In this document: positions 1 through 9,100 of the stretch, piece by piece | Position numbering within the stretch: position 1 is the stretch's first letter | Layout of the letters: each line of letters begins with the position of its first letter | Assembly (NCBI GenBank): GCA_025699075.1 | Contig: JAILWG010000004.1 | Span: forward strand, 62,001 to 126,000 | Reading direction: 5' to 3' | Length of the DNA: 64,000 nucleotides | From: Candidatus Nitrosopumilus sp. | Lineage (GTDB): Archaea > Thermoproteota > Nitrososphaeria > Nitrososphaerales > Nitrosopumilaceae | The notes under the pieces: generated by a model | Databases searched by the model: none | Told to the model about the DNA's origin: nothing | Seen by the model: only the letters and a program-made list of their open reading frames with translations | Position numbers and translations under genes: made by a program

Positions 1-992
1 AATGTACTGCTAAATTTCCCTAGTGACTCGAAAACTAATTTCACTGATTTATCATAAGAGTAATTCTTTTCTTTGATGTTTGCCGTAGCTGGTGCATACA
101 AATCATACCTTCGCAATTTTTTCATTTTCAGCATCTTTGCTTTTTGAACAAAAAATTTCTGAAAAACAGGAGAATTTTTTTTACATATTGAAAGTAGTGA
201 CTCTATAGTTTTATCATCTACATCATTTCCTATATTCCTCATTGATATTGGTGATTTATAACCACGAATTTCAATTCCTTCATCTCTCCAGTTAAGGACG
301 ATGTTTTGATATATTTCTCCTACAACACCTTTGTTATCTGAATATTTTGAAAGAATTGTTTTATATGCTGTTTCTCTTATTTTTGGATTTGTATTTCTGA
401 CATAGTTTGTAAGTTCTTCTCTTGTCATTGTTTTTGTTTTGCTTCCAATTTTCATTTTATATTCAAAAGAGTTGGTTATCTTATCGTATAGTTTAACGAG
501 AGCTGAAATTCCAGTTACATCTAATGTGTTGATTATTCTTTCTTCTGGCTCACTAAGTGCGTATTTTGCAAATAGTCTTTTGTGTGAAAGATATTCTGTA
601 ATTTCTCCTGCATCTTTCATGAGTCTTTTTGCGTTCTTGTCGTCAACCTGTGTCTTCCACCATAAATCAAAAAACAAAATTTTATTTGAAATCTCGGAAC
701 CAAGCTTTGACATTCTTGTCATAAGTGATGTTGCTTCATCTGATTGCGTATCTGAAGAATATGCAAGAGATGCATATCCTCCTATTTTACTCATCTTTTC
801 AGAAATCTCTTCTACTTGATGAAGAATATTCATAAATTGTTTTGATGACATTTTAGGATTTAATTTGGATTTTATCTTTTCAAACTTTTCAGCTTGTTTT
901 TCTAATTCTTGAATTTGTTTTTGAAATGCTGGGCTTTTTGTATTCTTTACCAGTTCTGTAAGATCCCATTTGCCCAATTGATATGACGACAT
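1..992 (-). CDS. pepF: Oligoendopeptidase F-like M3 metallopeptidase (N-terminal 330 residues, cut by window edge)
   Basis: An open minus-strand frame runs from an ATG (complement of 990-992) to the window edge with no stop. The protein begins MSSYQLGKWDLTELV, which resembles the W-DL start of M3 oligoendopeptidases. Further in it has the family-typical segment around KKLRRYDLYAP, where the M3 fold passes from the N-terminal helical lobe toward the catalytic lobe. M3 enzymes are cytosolic zinc peptidases that trim short peptides. The HEXXH zinc motif would lie beyond the edge and is not seen. The gene stands alone, with a roughly 236-nt spacer to the divergent tfb in which I see nothing distinctive. 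Identification is by sequence pattern; the specificity is inferred. Confidence 0.8.
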   Translation of the reverse strand, partial: MSSYQLGKWDLTELVKNTKSPAFQKQIQELEKQAEKFEKIKSKLNPKMSSKQFMNILHQVEEISEKMSKIGGYASLAYSSDTQSDEATSLMTRMSKLGSEISNKILFFDLWWKTQVDDKNAKRLMKDAGEITEYLSHKRLFAKYALSEPEERIINTLDVTGISALVKLYDKITNSFEYKMKIGSKTKTMTREELTNYVRNTNPKIRETAYKTILSKYSDNKGVVGEIYQNIVLNWRDEGIEIRGYKSPISMRNIGNDVDDKTIESLLSICKKNSPVFQKFFVQKAKMLKMKKLRRYDLYAPATANIKEKNYSYDKSVKLVFESLGKFSST

Positions 993-1228
993 CTGAATTG
1001 GCTGTTTTCTAACTATTAAAAAATGAATATGAAACCAATCAATACTTTTTGGTATTTTTTGTATTTCTACTCAAATCCAAATTATTTCTCAAAATCTTTG
1101 TTTCAGATTTTTTGAACTTTTGTGCCTGATACTCTTGTTTTTCATATTTTACTCACGGAATCTAGGCTCAAAATTTTCTTCAAAATCCTCAAATAAATCG
1201 GTTCATATAGGAAATCATTCAGGTAATA

Positions 1229-2173
1229 TTGGTATCACCCTTGGTTTTAGAAATTATTAATGCAGATTCGACATGCGGTCGTTGTGGCAAAAATGCCATG
1301 TTGACTGATAATGTTACAGGAGAACGATTTTGTGGAAAATGCGGTTACGTGATAACTGAGACTCTGCAAGATTCTGGACCTGAATGGAGATCCTTTTCAA
1401 AAGAAGGTGGGGCAGATCCTACTAGAACTGGAGCTCCTACATCACTAGCAATGCATGACAGAGGACTGGCAACAATCATCAGTCCAATGAACAAAGACTC
1501 TTCTGGAAAACCTCTGACCTCTACAATGAAGAGTACCATTGAGAGATTGAGAACTTGGGATAGTCGAAGTAAAGTTAATGCTTCTTCTGATAAAAATCTC
1601 AGACAAGCATTAAGTGAATTATCTACATTAAAAGACAAACTTTCATTATCTGATGCAGTTATTGAAAAAGCATCATACATTTACAGAAAAGCATTAGAGA
1701 AAGGTCTTGTAAAAGGTCGCTCTATCTCTGCACTGATTGCCGCATCTCTATATGCTGCATGCAGAGACACTGAAACTCCTAGAACTCTAAAAGATGTTTC
1801 AGATGCTGGCAACATTAAGAAAAAAGATATTTCAAGATGTTATAGAATTTTACATCAGGAATTGGAACTAAAAATGCCTGTTGTTGATCCTGTTCAATGT
1901 GTTGCAAGAATTGCAAGCTCTATTGGAATCACAGAAAAAACAAAACGTTATGCAGTCAAAGTACTCAAAGATGCACAAGCACATGAGGAATCTGCAGGAA
2001 AAGATCCAATGGGATTAGCAGCTGCAGCACTTTACTTGTCTTGTGTGAAAAATGGTGAAGATAAAACTCAACGAGACATTGCAGAGGCTGCAAATGTAAC
2101 AGAAGTAACAATTAGAAATAGATACAAAGGCTTGAGATTAGACCAAAATATGGATAATCTGGGAGGAAAATAA
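1229..2173 (+). CDS. tfb: Transcription initiation factor IIB (TFB)
   Basis: This general transcription factor bridges TBP-bound promoter DNA and archaeal RNA polymerase. An N-terminal zinc ribbon (C-x2-C at about residues 16-19 and 35-38) is followed by the B-reader/linker region (GPEWRSF), then two cyclin-like repeats (about 110-205 and 210-310). The second repeat ends in a recognition helix (TQRDIAEAANVTEVTIRNRY). Total length of about 314 residues is normal for the family. The start is a TTG; a second in-frame TTG at 1241 is equally plausible and would remove four residues. One nucleotide separates its stop from the start of tbp, so the two are probably co-transcribed. Thaumarchaea carry several TFB paralogues, and which one this is cannot be told from the window. 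Confidence 0.95.
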   Translation: MVSPLVLEIINADSTCGRCGKNAMLTDNVTGERFCGKCGYVITETLQDSGPEWRSFSKEGGADPTRTGAPTSLAMHDRGLATIISPMNKDSSGKPLTSTMKSTIERLRTWDSRSKVNASSDKNLRQALSELSTLKDKLSLSDAVIEKASYIYRKALEKGLVKGRSISALIAASLYAACRDTETPRTLKDVSDAGNIKKKDISRCYRILHQELELKMPVVDPVQCVARIASSIGITEKTKRYAVKVLKDAQAHEESAGKDPMGLAAAALYLSCVKNGEDKTQRDIAEAANVTEVTIRNRYKGLRLDQNMDNLGGK

Positions 2174-2174
2174 A

Positions 2175-2735
2175 TTGACTCAAACTAAACCAATAATTGC
2201 AATTGTCAATGTTGTAGCTTCTGCAACTATTGAGCAAAAATTAGACCTTGTAGATATTACTAAAAAATTCCCTGCAGTAGAATATCATCCAGAACAATTC
2301 CCTGGTGCTGTTTTCAGACTAAAAAGTCCAAAGACTGCTACCTTGCTGTTTGGCTCTGGAAAAATGGTGTGTACTGGTGCAAAATCTCAAGAATTGGCTG
2401 AAACTGCAGTCTTTGAGGTTGTCAAAATCTTACGAAAGGGGAAAATCAAAATCAAAAATGATCCTATAGTTTCTATTCAAAATATTGTGTCTTCAATTAA
2501 CCTTGGAGGCAAAGTTAACTTGGAGCAAGCTGCAAGAACCCTTCCTAGAAGCATGTATGAGCCAGAACAATTCCCTGGCCTCATTCACAGAATGCTTGAT
2601 CCAAAAACTGTCATCCTAATTTTTGCATCAGGCAAATTGGTATGTGTTGGAGCAAAACTCGAAAAAGATGTTCATCGCTCTGTTAATCAAATTCATGCCC
2701 TGCTTGAAGAAAAAGGCTTGATGGTTTACGATTAA
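2175..2735 (+). CDS. tbp: TATA-box-binding protein (TBP)
   Basis: TBP binds the archaeal TATA box and nucleates the pre-initiation complex with TFB. The 186-residue protein shows the expected internal duplication. Both halves contain the stirrup-type pattern YxPEQFPGxxxR followed by KTxxLxFxSGKxVCxGAK (about residues 36-70 and 126-160). The start is TTG, one base after the tfb stop, so expression is very likely coupled to tfb. A tbp-tfb pair in one operon gives matched dosage of the two partner factors. The gene ends in a short spacer before a convergent gene. Family assignment is certain; whether it is the only TBP in the genome is unknown. Confidence 0.96.
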   Translation: MTQTKPIIAIVNVVASATIEQKLDLVDITKKFPAVEYHPEQFPGAVFRLKSPKTATLLFGSGKMVCTGAKSQELAETAVFEVVKILRKGKIKIKNDPIVSIQNIVSSINLGGKVNLEQAARTLPRSMYEPEQFPGLIHRMLDPKTVILIFASGKLVCVGAKLEKDVHRSVNQIHALLEEKGLMVYD

Positions 2736-2761
2736 AATCGTAAATTAGTATTTTAATTCTA

Positions 2762-3016
2762 TCAGTAATATTCTTCGTGAATGTAACACCATTTCCAAAT
2801 CTTTTCTGGAACTGCCTGCATTACTGGATGACCTGTTTCCTCAAAATGTTTTGTAGCGTGTTTTCCAATTGATGAATCACAACATCCTACATGTCCACAT
2901 GTAAGACACATTCTTAGTGCAACTATTGGAAGATGTTCTTTTTCACACTCTTCACAACTTTTTGTGTTTTGTGAAACTTTGTTCTCTTGAGTAAAATGTT
3001 CGCATTCTTTTGGCAT
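2762..3016 (-). CDS. UBP-type zinc finger protein
   Basis: An 84-residue protein made almost entirely of a ZnF-UBP (ubiquitin-hydrolase-type) zinc finger. Conserved Cys/His ligands run through it: CEH at the start, CEEC, CLTCGHVGCCDSS, H-x3-H and a C-terminal H. In eukaryotes this domain binds free ubiquitin C-termini; the archaeal ligand is not known. It lies one base downstream of the inorganic pyrophosphatase stop on the same strand, so both are probably on one transcript. ATG start. No ubiquitin-like or protease gene is visible nearby, so a function beyond zinc binding would be a guess. Confidence 0.85.
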   Translation of the reverse strand: MPKECEHFTQENKVSQNTKSCEECEKEHLPIVALRMCLTCGHVGCCDSSIGKHATKHFEETGHPVMQAVPEKIWKWCYIHEEYY

Positions 3017-3017
3017 G

Positions 3018-3557
3018 CTAGTATTTTTTCAGGGTGTCTTTGTATCTTTTAATTGACTCGATGATTACCGTTTTTGCCTCTTTGGCTGATTTCCATCCTA
3101 AGATTTCTACTTTTTTGCCTTCCAAATCTTTGTACACTTGGAAAAAGTGGGCAATTTCTGAACGATAATGATCTTCAATATCTGTAATATCTGCAGTGTG
3201 CAAGTATCTTGGATCGTTTGTTGCAACACAAATAATTTTGTCATCTAGCTTTCCATCATCTTTCATTTGGAGTAATCCTATTGGTCTTGCCTCAATTAAA
3301 ATTCCGGGATAAGTTGGATTTGTAACTAGTACTAATGCATCAAGTGGGTCTCCGTCATCTGATAGTGTCTGAGGAATCAGACCATAATCTCCTGGATAGT
3401 GAAATGGTGAAAACAACACTCTGTCTAATTTTATCATATTGTGTTTTTTGTCATATTCGTATTTGTTCATGGAGCCTTTGGGAATCTCTACAATTGCATT
3501 AATGATTTCAGGAATGTCTGTACCTGATTCTATATCGTGCCAAAAATTCTTGCTCAT
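3018..3557 (-). CDS. ppa: Inorganic pyrophosphatase, family I
   Basis: A soluble Mg-dependent enzyme that hydrolyses pyrophosphate and so pulls biosynthetic reactions forward. The 179 residues match the family I length. The signature DDGDPLD sits at residues 67-73, preceded by the conserved HYPGDYG at 53-59. The active-site pattern KYEYD is at about 32-36 and the trailing K-E-W-type segment (GWKSAKEA) is present. ATG start. A TATA-like GTATAT lies 27-32 nt upstream, suggesting a leaderless transcript that also carries the zinc-finger gene. Confidence 0.96.
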   Translation of the reverse strand: MSKNFWHDIESGTDIPEIINAIVEIPKGSMNKYEYDKKHNMIKLDRVLFSPFHYPGDYGLIPQTLSDDGDPLDALVLVTNPTYPGILIEARPIGLLQMKDDGKLDDKIICVATNDPRYLHTADITDIEDHYRSEIAHFFQVYKDLEGKKVEILGWKSAKEAKTVIIESIKRYKDTLKKY

Positions 3558-3583
3558 TTTATAGCTCTTCGTTTGGATAATCA

Positions 3584-3589
3584 GTATAT
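3584..3589 (-). promoter_or_regulatory. TATA-like box of the ppa promoter
   Basis: On the minus strand the sequence reads ATATAC, centred about 29 nt before the ppa ATG. That is the spacing expected for archaeal transcription starting at or next to the start codon. Assigned from position and sequence only. Confidence 0.5.
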
Positions 3590-3618
3590 GAATTCTATGA
3601 AATAATTTGGATTGTTAA

Positions 3619-4041
3619 CTATACTAAATTATTAGTATTTGGAATTACTTTGTATATTTTCACAGTGTAATCTCCCTCAAAGACATTGACAAATTCACCT
3701 GTGGCCGAATCTAGATTTCTTACTCTGAACTTGTATTCGTAAGAGCCATCTCCTTTTGCATCTACTTGAGCAAAGTGAACAGGATCTTCTCCTTTGTAAA
3801 ACTGAATAATTATTGGATATCTCTCAGCAACATCTGATGCTCCTCCTCTAACAGTCCCCCATGGAAGCTTGTTATCTTCAGGAACACTCATTGTAGTAAT
3901 GGTCTTTTCCAAACTAACTTTTTCATTAATTGGAGTAACAGTTACCTGGTTTGACTCTGCAGAGATATCTGCTGGAATCATCATTATTCCAAAAACTGTC
4001 ATTATTGATGCAATTAAAAAAACATTTGATTTTGCGTTCAT
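3619..4041 (-). CDS. Small secreted protein with Ig-like fold prediction
   Basis: A 140-residue protein. Residues 1-28 form a clear signal peptide: Lys near the start, hydrophobic core VFLIASIMTVFGIMMIP, then ISAES. The remainder is beta-strand-like, with alternating hydrophobic residues and the segment EFVNVFEGDYTVKIYK near the C-terminus, reminiscent of Ig/FN3-like extracellular domains. Similar short exported proteins are typical of thaumarchaeal cell surfaces, but I do not recognise a named family. No membrane anchor or sorting motif is visible at the C-terminus. ATG start. Confidence 0.75.
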   Translation of the reverse strand: MNAKSNVFLIASIMTVFGIMMIPADISAESNQVTVTPINEKVSLEKTITTMSVPEDNKLPWGTVRGGASDVAERYPIIIQFYKGEDPVHFAQVDAKGDGSYEYKFRVRNLDSATGEFVNVFEGDYTVKIYKVIPNTNNLV

Positions 4042-4101
4042 TTGACTGTTAATTTTCTAAAGTTATTTAAAAAATTTGTTACTAATTCATACTCTTTTTG
4101 A

Positions 4102-4233
4102 CTATGGTAATTCCTCTTCTAAATCACAACATGCTTTGTGAACCCATTGGTCTTTAGAGTTTTTTAGGATCTCTTTGCCTGATTTGATGGCATCCCCACA
4201 CTCTACGCATTTCCCATTAAATTTGGCTTTCAT
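4102..4233 (-). CDS. 43-residue zinc-binding-type small protein
   Basis: A short minus-strand ORF of 43 codons plus stop, ATG start. The protein has a CVECG motif at residues 9-13 and a W-V-H-K-x-C-C segment at 30-36, giving one C-x2-C pair and a His/Cys pair spaced like a small zinc knuckle. The phrase GKCVECGDAIKSGKEI resembles treble-clef or LIM-like ends. It sits alone between the secreted protein and a divergent gene. The ordered ligand pattern makes it unlikely to be random, but the function is unknown. Confidence 0.65.
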   Translation of the reverse strand: MKAKFNGKCVECGDAIKSGKEILKNSKDQWVHKACCDLEEELP

Positions 4234-4375
4234 GTGGTTTGCTAAACTTTGACCCCTTTAAACTAGTCTCATAATGATATCTTGGGCAAAATCACCCAAA
4301 AAATACCAAGTTTTTATCAAAAATAATATGTCTATTACCTTTAGAATCAGTTGTTAGGAGAAATGGTGATTATAA

Positions 4376-4987
4376 TTGCTTAGTGAGGAGGATCTTATTG
4401 CTCGAATTCTTAAAGTAAAAAATCTCAAGGAAAATTGTTTCAAATATTTGGAGGATGACTCTAAAGCACTCCTTACTCAAAAAATTCTTTTTGCAATATC
4501 AGAACTTACTGCAGAAAAAATGGGTCCTGTAAAACTATCTGAAATAGCACAAAAAACTATTGGAGAAAACGACAAAAACAAACAAGACCTTGTCAGATTG
4601 ACGATCGAGAAATCTCTTTTAAAATGTGGATTAGTTGAGAAACTAAAGTATGCCTCAAATGATGTTAGATACATTTTGACTGCTTACCGATTCCAGAAAA
4701 TCAAAGAAATTGATAGTTTTAGGGGTGAAAGCTCTCAACCCCTTGGTGATGTGTTTGAATTGCCAAAAAACACGTGGCCAATATCTGATGAATTTTACCT
4801 TCTTTTGGCAAAAAAACATGGATATGAAGAATCCTTGAAAAAACTACATTCTGATTATGACTCTGATGTAATTCCCCGTGGAAAATATGAGACGTTAAAC
4901 AGTGATTACAAAAAATCCCTTGATCAAATAAATGAAAAACTTGATTCCAAATATTCTGGACTAGAAACACTGGTGGTGTCTGAATGA
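4376..4987 (+). CDS. Conserved hypothetical protein, possibly winged-helix
   Basis: A 203-residue soluble protein with a TTG start. The first 110 residues are helical with a winged-helix-like layout: an ELTAEKMGPVKLSEIAQKT helix-turn-helix-like segment, then a basic strand pair near VEKLKYASNDVRYILT. The C-terminal part is charged and helical. Its last codons overlap the ATG of the next gene by 4 nt, so it is translationally coupled to the membrane-anchored protein that follows; the two may be functional partners. I do not recognise the family. Confidence 0.7.
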   Translation: MLSEEDLIARILKVKNLKENCFKYLEDDSKALLTQKILFAISELTAEKMGPVKLSEIAQKTIGENDKNKQDLVRLTIEKSLLKCGLVEKLKYASNDVRYILTAYRFQKIKEIDSFRGESSQPLGDVFELPKNTWPISDEFYLLLAKKHGYEESLKKLHSDYDSDVIPRGKYETLNSDYKKSLDQINEKLDSKYSGLETLVVSE

Positions 4988-6099
4988 TGAAATTTTCTGT
5001 GTTGTTTGGTCTTGTCTTGATTGGAATTTTCTTTACTACTGTATCTGATGGGTTGGCATATGGACAATTCTCAAATCAAAATACTCTAAAGGTAAGTTTT
5101 GAAAATGATATTCTTCCATCTTATGAAATTCCTCTGGTTTCTGGACAGACATTTACCCTATCACAAAACCATTCTTGGGTTCAGGATGAAACAAGCAGGT
5201 ATAATCTTGTATCCTATACTCTGGATGGTGAGACGGTAAAGATTTCAAGAACTGCTAGAGGTGATTTTACTCTGTCAATACCCACTGACTCTTCACACAA
5301 TGTGGTGTTTAGAGCCGTTCCACAATATGCTCTAAGTGTGGAGGGGACAAATGATTTCTCTTATCTTCCCTCTTCTCCAACTAATGATAATTGGTTTGAT
5401 GCTGGAACTGCGGTATCAGTCAACGTGCAAAAGACAACTGAAATAGAATCAAACAAAGTTAGACAAGAAATTACAGGTTGGTCTTTGGATAAGGCCGAAT
5501 TTTGGAATGTTGAGGATGACGGCTCTACTTCTTTTACAACTCCTCCAATAACTCTAAATGAATATCATCAGGTGGATTTTTTCACAACATATCAGTACAA
5601 ACTTAATGTAATTTCTGACTATGGGGAAACTACTGGTAGCGGATGGTATGAACAAGGAGTCACTGTGTCAATTGGTGTTGATGCTGGCAGTGATGGGTTA
5701 GTACTAAATTCTGTATCTGGATGGGAAGGCGCAGATGTGGAATATGATGGAAATGTCGCCCAAGTTTTCATTGATGGTCCTGTTACAGTTTCAGCAAAAG
5801 TTGAGAAAAATTATTCTCTTGTAGCAGGAGTGGTTATAATTCCTATTTTGATTGTTGGCTTTGTTGGCTTTAGAAAATTCAAGAACCGGGTTCCTGTGAT
5901 TGTAGAAGAAAAACCTGTAGAGAGAATCGTGGAAAAAGTAATTGAAAGAGTAGAAACCCCTGAGAAAAAATACAAAGACGGATATGATGAGACACTTTCA
6001 AAATATCTCTCAGAACAAATTCAATCAAAACTTGATGAGATGAAATCATCTAATATTATTTCTGAAACAAAGTATTCAAAAATTAAAGAAAGTGTTTAG
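4984..6099 (+). CDS. Secreted/membrane-anchored surface protein with cytoplasmic coiled-coil tail
   Basis: 371 residues. A signal peptide (about 1-26, core FSVLFGLVLIGIFFTTV) is followed by a long beta-rich ectodomain with repeated Y-x-L-x-V-x-S/G units (about 110-275). Similar units occur in bacterial surface repeats that bind extracellular matrix or polymers. One transmembrane helix lies at about 279-295 (VAGVVIIPILIVGFVGF). A charged cytoplasmic tail rich in Glu/Lys (KPVERIVEKVIERVE and onward) is likely coiled coil. Start is by overlap (ATGATGA) with the upstream gene. It is probably a single-pass surface sensor or adhesin; the function is inferred only from architecture. Confidence 0.75.
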   Translation: MMKFSVLFGLVLIGIFFTTVSDGLAYGQFSNQNTLKVSFENDILPSYEIPLVSGQTFTLSQNHSWVQDETSRYNLVSYTLDGETVKISRTARGDFTLSIPTDSSHNVVFRAVPQYALSVEGTNDFSYLPSSPTNDNWFDAGTAVSVNVQKTTEIESNKVRQEITGWSLDKAEFWNVEDDGSTSFTTPPITLNEYHQVDFFTTYQYKLNVISDYGETTGSGWYEQGVTVSIGVDAGSDGLVLNSVSGWEGADVEYDGNVAQVFIDGPVTVSAKVEKNYSLVAGVVIIPILIVGFVGFRKFKNRVPVIVEEKPVERIVEKVIERVETPEKKYKDGYDETLSKYLSEQIQSKLDEMKSSNIISETKYSKIKESV

Positions 6100-6102
6100 G
6101 AC

Positions 6103-9100
6103 TTAACTGTCATTAAGTACGGTGATTGTAACTACGTTTGAAGTAGTTTTAGCACCAAGTTCATCGGTTGCAGTCAGTGTAATTGTGTATGTTCTGTCAG
6201 GACCTGCACCTGCAATATTTGGTGCAACAAATGTTGCATCTTCTAGAGTGGAATCTGTTATTGAACCACCTATTCCTGAGGTTATCTCCCACAAGAATGT
6301 CATGTTGGCATTATTTCCATCTGGATCGTTTGCTGTACCATCAAGTGGAGTGGTAGTATTTTCTGAAATTGGTGTATTTCCACTTGCAGAAACAGTTGGT
6401 GGGTCATTTCCGCCAGTCACTGTGACAGTTCTACTTAGAGTAAATACTTGTACTACTGTATTGATTTTCCAATCTCCATTAACATCTGGTGTGAAACTAT
6501 ATCCTTGGAACTTAGTAAATATATTTGGAAGGCCTGATGGTTCTGATATGTTTGTGCCATTTGGAGCAATTACATTCAATCTTATGATGTCTGACACGTT
6601 ATTGCATCCAAGTCCTATTGCAGCAAAGTTTTCTACTGTATATGGCGTACCTGCTGTACCTAATAATGATGAAGCTCCACCATTGTCAGTGATTCCCTTA
6701 TTGGAGCAACTTTTGTTGCCACTGCCTTTATCAACTACTGCTTGTTTAGCTTCTCCGCTTCTTCCTGGGAATGCTCCGAACTTACCTTTTCCATCTCCAT
6801 TTCCTTGGTTTGTTCCATCATAATTTACTTCAAACACATCATCTACATCTGCTTCATAGGAATTTTCGTAAAAGTCATCAGGACTTTGCTCAAAGCTAGC
6901 TGAATAATCTTCAAATTTATTTGCCAATCCTGGTGGCACACTTGCCAATCCTGGTGGCACACTTGCCAATCCTGGTGGCAAATCCTCTGATACTTCATCA
7001 TCTGCTCCAAATAATTTTGCCAATCCTGGTGGAATGCTTCCTAATCCCAATCCGTTACCCTGACCATTTGTTGTTCCAGTTTCTGATGCACTACCAAATC
7101 CTGGTATGTCTTCAGGTGATTCAAATTCATTGTTTTCATTGCTTTGTCCTGGAGCATTGCCACTGTTACCTGGTGCATCCTCATTGCTTTGTCCTGGAGC
7201 ATTGCCACTGTTACCTGGTGCATCCTCATTGCTTTGTCCTGGAGCATTGCCACTGTTACCTGGTGCATCCTCATTGCTTTGTCCTGGAGCATTGCCACTG
7301 TTACCTGGTGCATCTTCCCCAGTTACGATTTCTTCTAAAATATCCTCTAATTCTTTAACATCCTGTTTAGTTAAACCTAAATTTTCTTGGTCTCCTAATC
7401 TCTCTCTGATTGCATCAGCCGTATTCTCATCAGTAGCTTTTGCAATCTCTAGATAGAGATTCTCTTTGATTTGATTTGCTAATTCTAATTGTGCTTGGGC
7501 ATCTGGAACTATGCCTTCTGCCAAAAGTGTTTTTGCTAAATTGACTGATTGGTCATATTCTGAAAAATCCACATCTTCAAAATTATTCAATTTTGTTAAT
7601 TCTCGTAACTCTTTTACCTCATTGTCTGAATTGGTGATTGCCTCTTGAACATTAAAAATGCTAGAAGCTGCAGTACCTAATCCTGGTGGTAATTGAGTTG
7701 ATCTCTGTTCTGTAATTTCTCCTATGTTTTCTGCTGATTCTTCAAATAACTTCATAGCTAATAGGGCGCTCTCTTCAGCAGTTGCAATATCTCCTGCTTC
7801 CAGAGCTTCCAGAGCTTCAAAATACTCTTCCTGAGCTGCTAAAAATACTACATCATCTTCTGGATTAATCTCGGCATCTGAAAATGACTCTTGTATGTTT
7901 CTATATGTAATCTCTAAAATCATTTGAATCGGATTTGCCTCTTCTGATTCAGTTGATTGAGCAAAAGCTGATGGTAGACTAACTGATAATACGAAAAGTG
8001 CAATTAGGCCGAAGAGACCGATTTTCAATACTGATTTAACGTTACAATTGGATATAACTCCCAAGTTCGATTTCTTCGTGCCTCTGGTTCGAATAAACCT
8101 CATACTTGCATAACTTATTACAAATGGGAAAACAAGATACATTCCAATATTCAAAAGAATCACACTGATGCCTAATCCTAAAATTTCATGCTCTGTTTCT
8201 GCATGTTTCATCACCGAAAGCGATGCTAACAATGGGGTGATTCCAATTTTTACCATTTCCTTAAACATTGGACTCTCTCTTTCAAAATCTGCAACATGTG
8301 GCGAGAAAGAATAGTACAATGAATTGAATCCTGTCATAAATGACACACCTGCATCAGAATTCATCAACTGATTATCTCGAATTTCTCTTAGGAACTGAAC
8401 TTGAGGTGCCATTTCTGAACCATATGCTGCAGTGGCAATCAGACAACCTCCACCTTCTGTTTTCTCTGTGGTGTCTAAAATTTTGACTAATCCTTTTTCA
8501 TGCGGATCTATTCTAATCCAAGAATGGGTTGAATTTTTATGAAATTGCGTAAAATCCACATTTTCGCCATTTAGTAATACACCATTTGGATTGGCCATGA
8601 CTGTTGTAGGAATAATTGTCAAAACAATTGCCTTGTCTTTTATGATGAATTGAATTTCATCTGAATTTGCAGAGAACTGCTCAATCTTTGCAGCAGTGAT
8701 TGCCTCTATTTTATACTCTGATTCTCCAACTGGGATAAAAAATTCCTTTGATGTGACTGGTCTGATTGAAAAACTCAAAGAAATATCTCCTGGAGGCAAA
8801 ACATATTCTTCATCGGTAATCTCAATTGGGATTGTATTCAGTGATACTAGTTTTGAGAGTGGTGGGAGATTGACTCTAGATTCCAAATCGCTATTGTATT
8901 TGAGCTTGAAAATTCCTGACTCATACGATAGTATGTCTGCATTATATTTCAAATCAACTGATGATGCTCCCAGAGTTGCTATTTTTAGAAGATCACTATT
9001 TTGTGTAGTTCCCAAGAGAATATTTTGCTCATCTATTGCCAAAAGATTTGAAATATCTTCAGAAATAATTTGAACATCGATTGTTGAGACAAATGTTTCT

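Noticed and set aside
439-819. 126-residue plus-strand ORF
   Set aside because: It is antisense to the oligoendopeptidase F gene, which has clear family motifs; the plus frame has none.
4279-4308. CTTGG...CCAAG and TTGGG...CCCAA inverted repeats
   Set aside because: Only 5 bp each and in AT-rich DNA; not distinguishable from chance.
7041-7313. Long open frames in the other phases and strand of the repeat region
   Set aside because: They exist because a 45-bp repeat without stops is open in several frames; the products are low-complexity copies with no start signals.
7136-7315. Regular 45-bp repeats that could look like a CRISPR array
   Set aside because: Repeats are contiguous without unique spacers and are read in frame in a protein; no cas genes are nearby.
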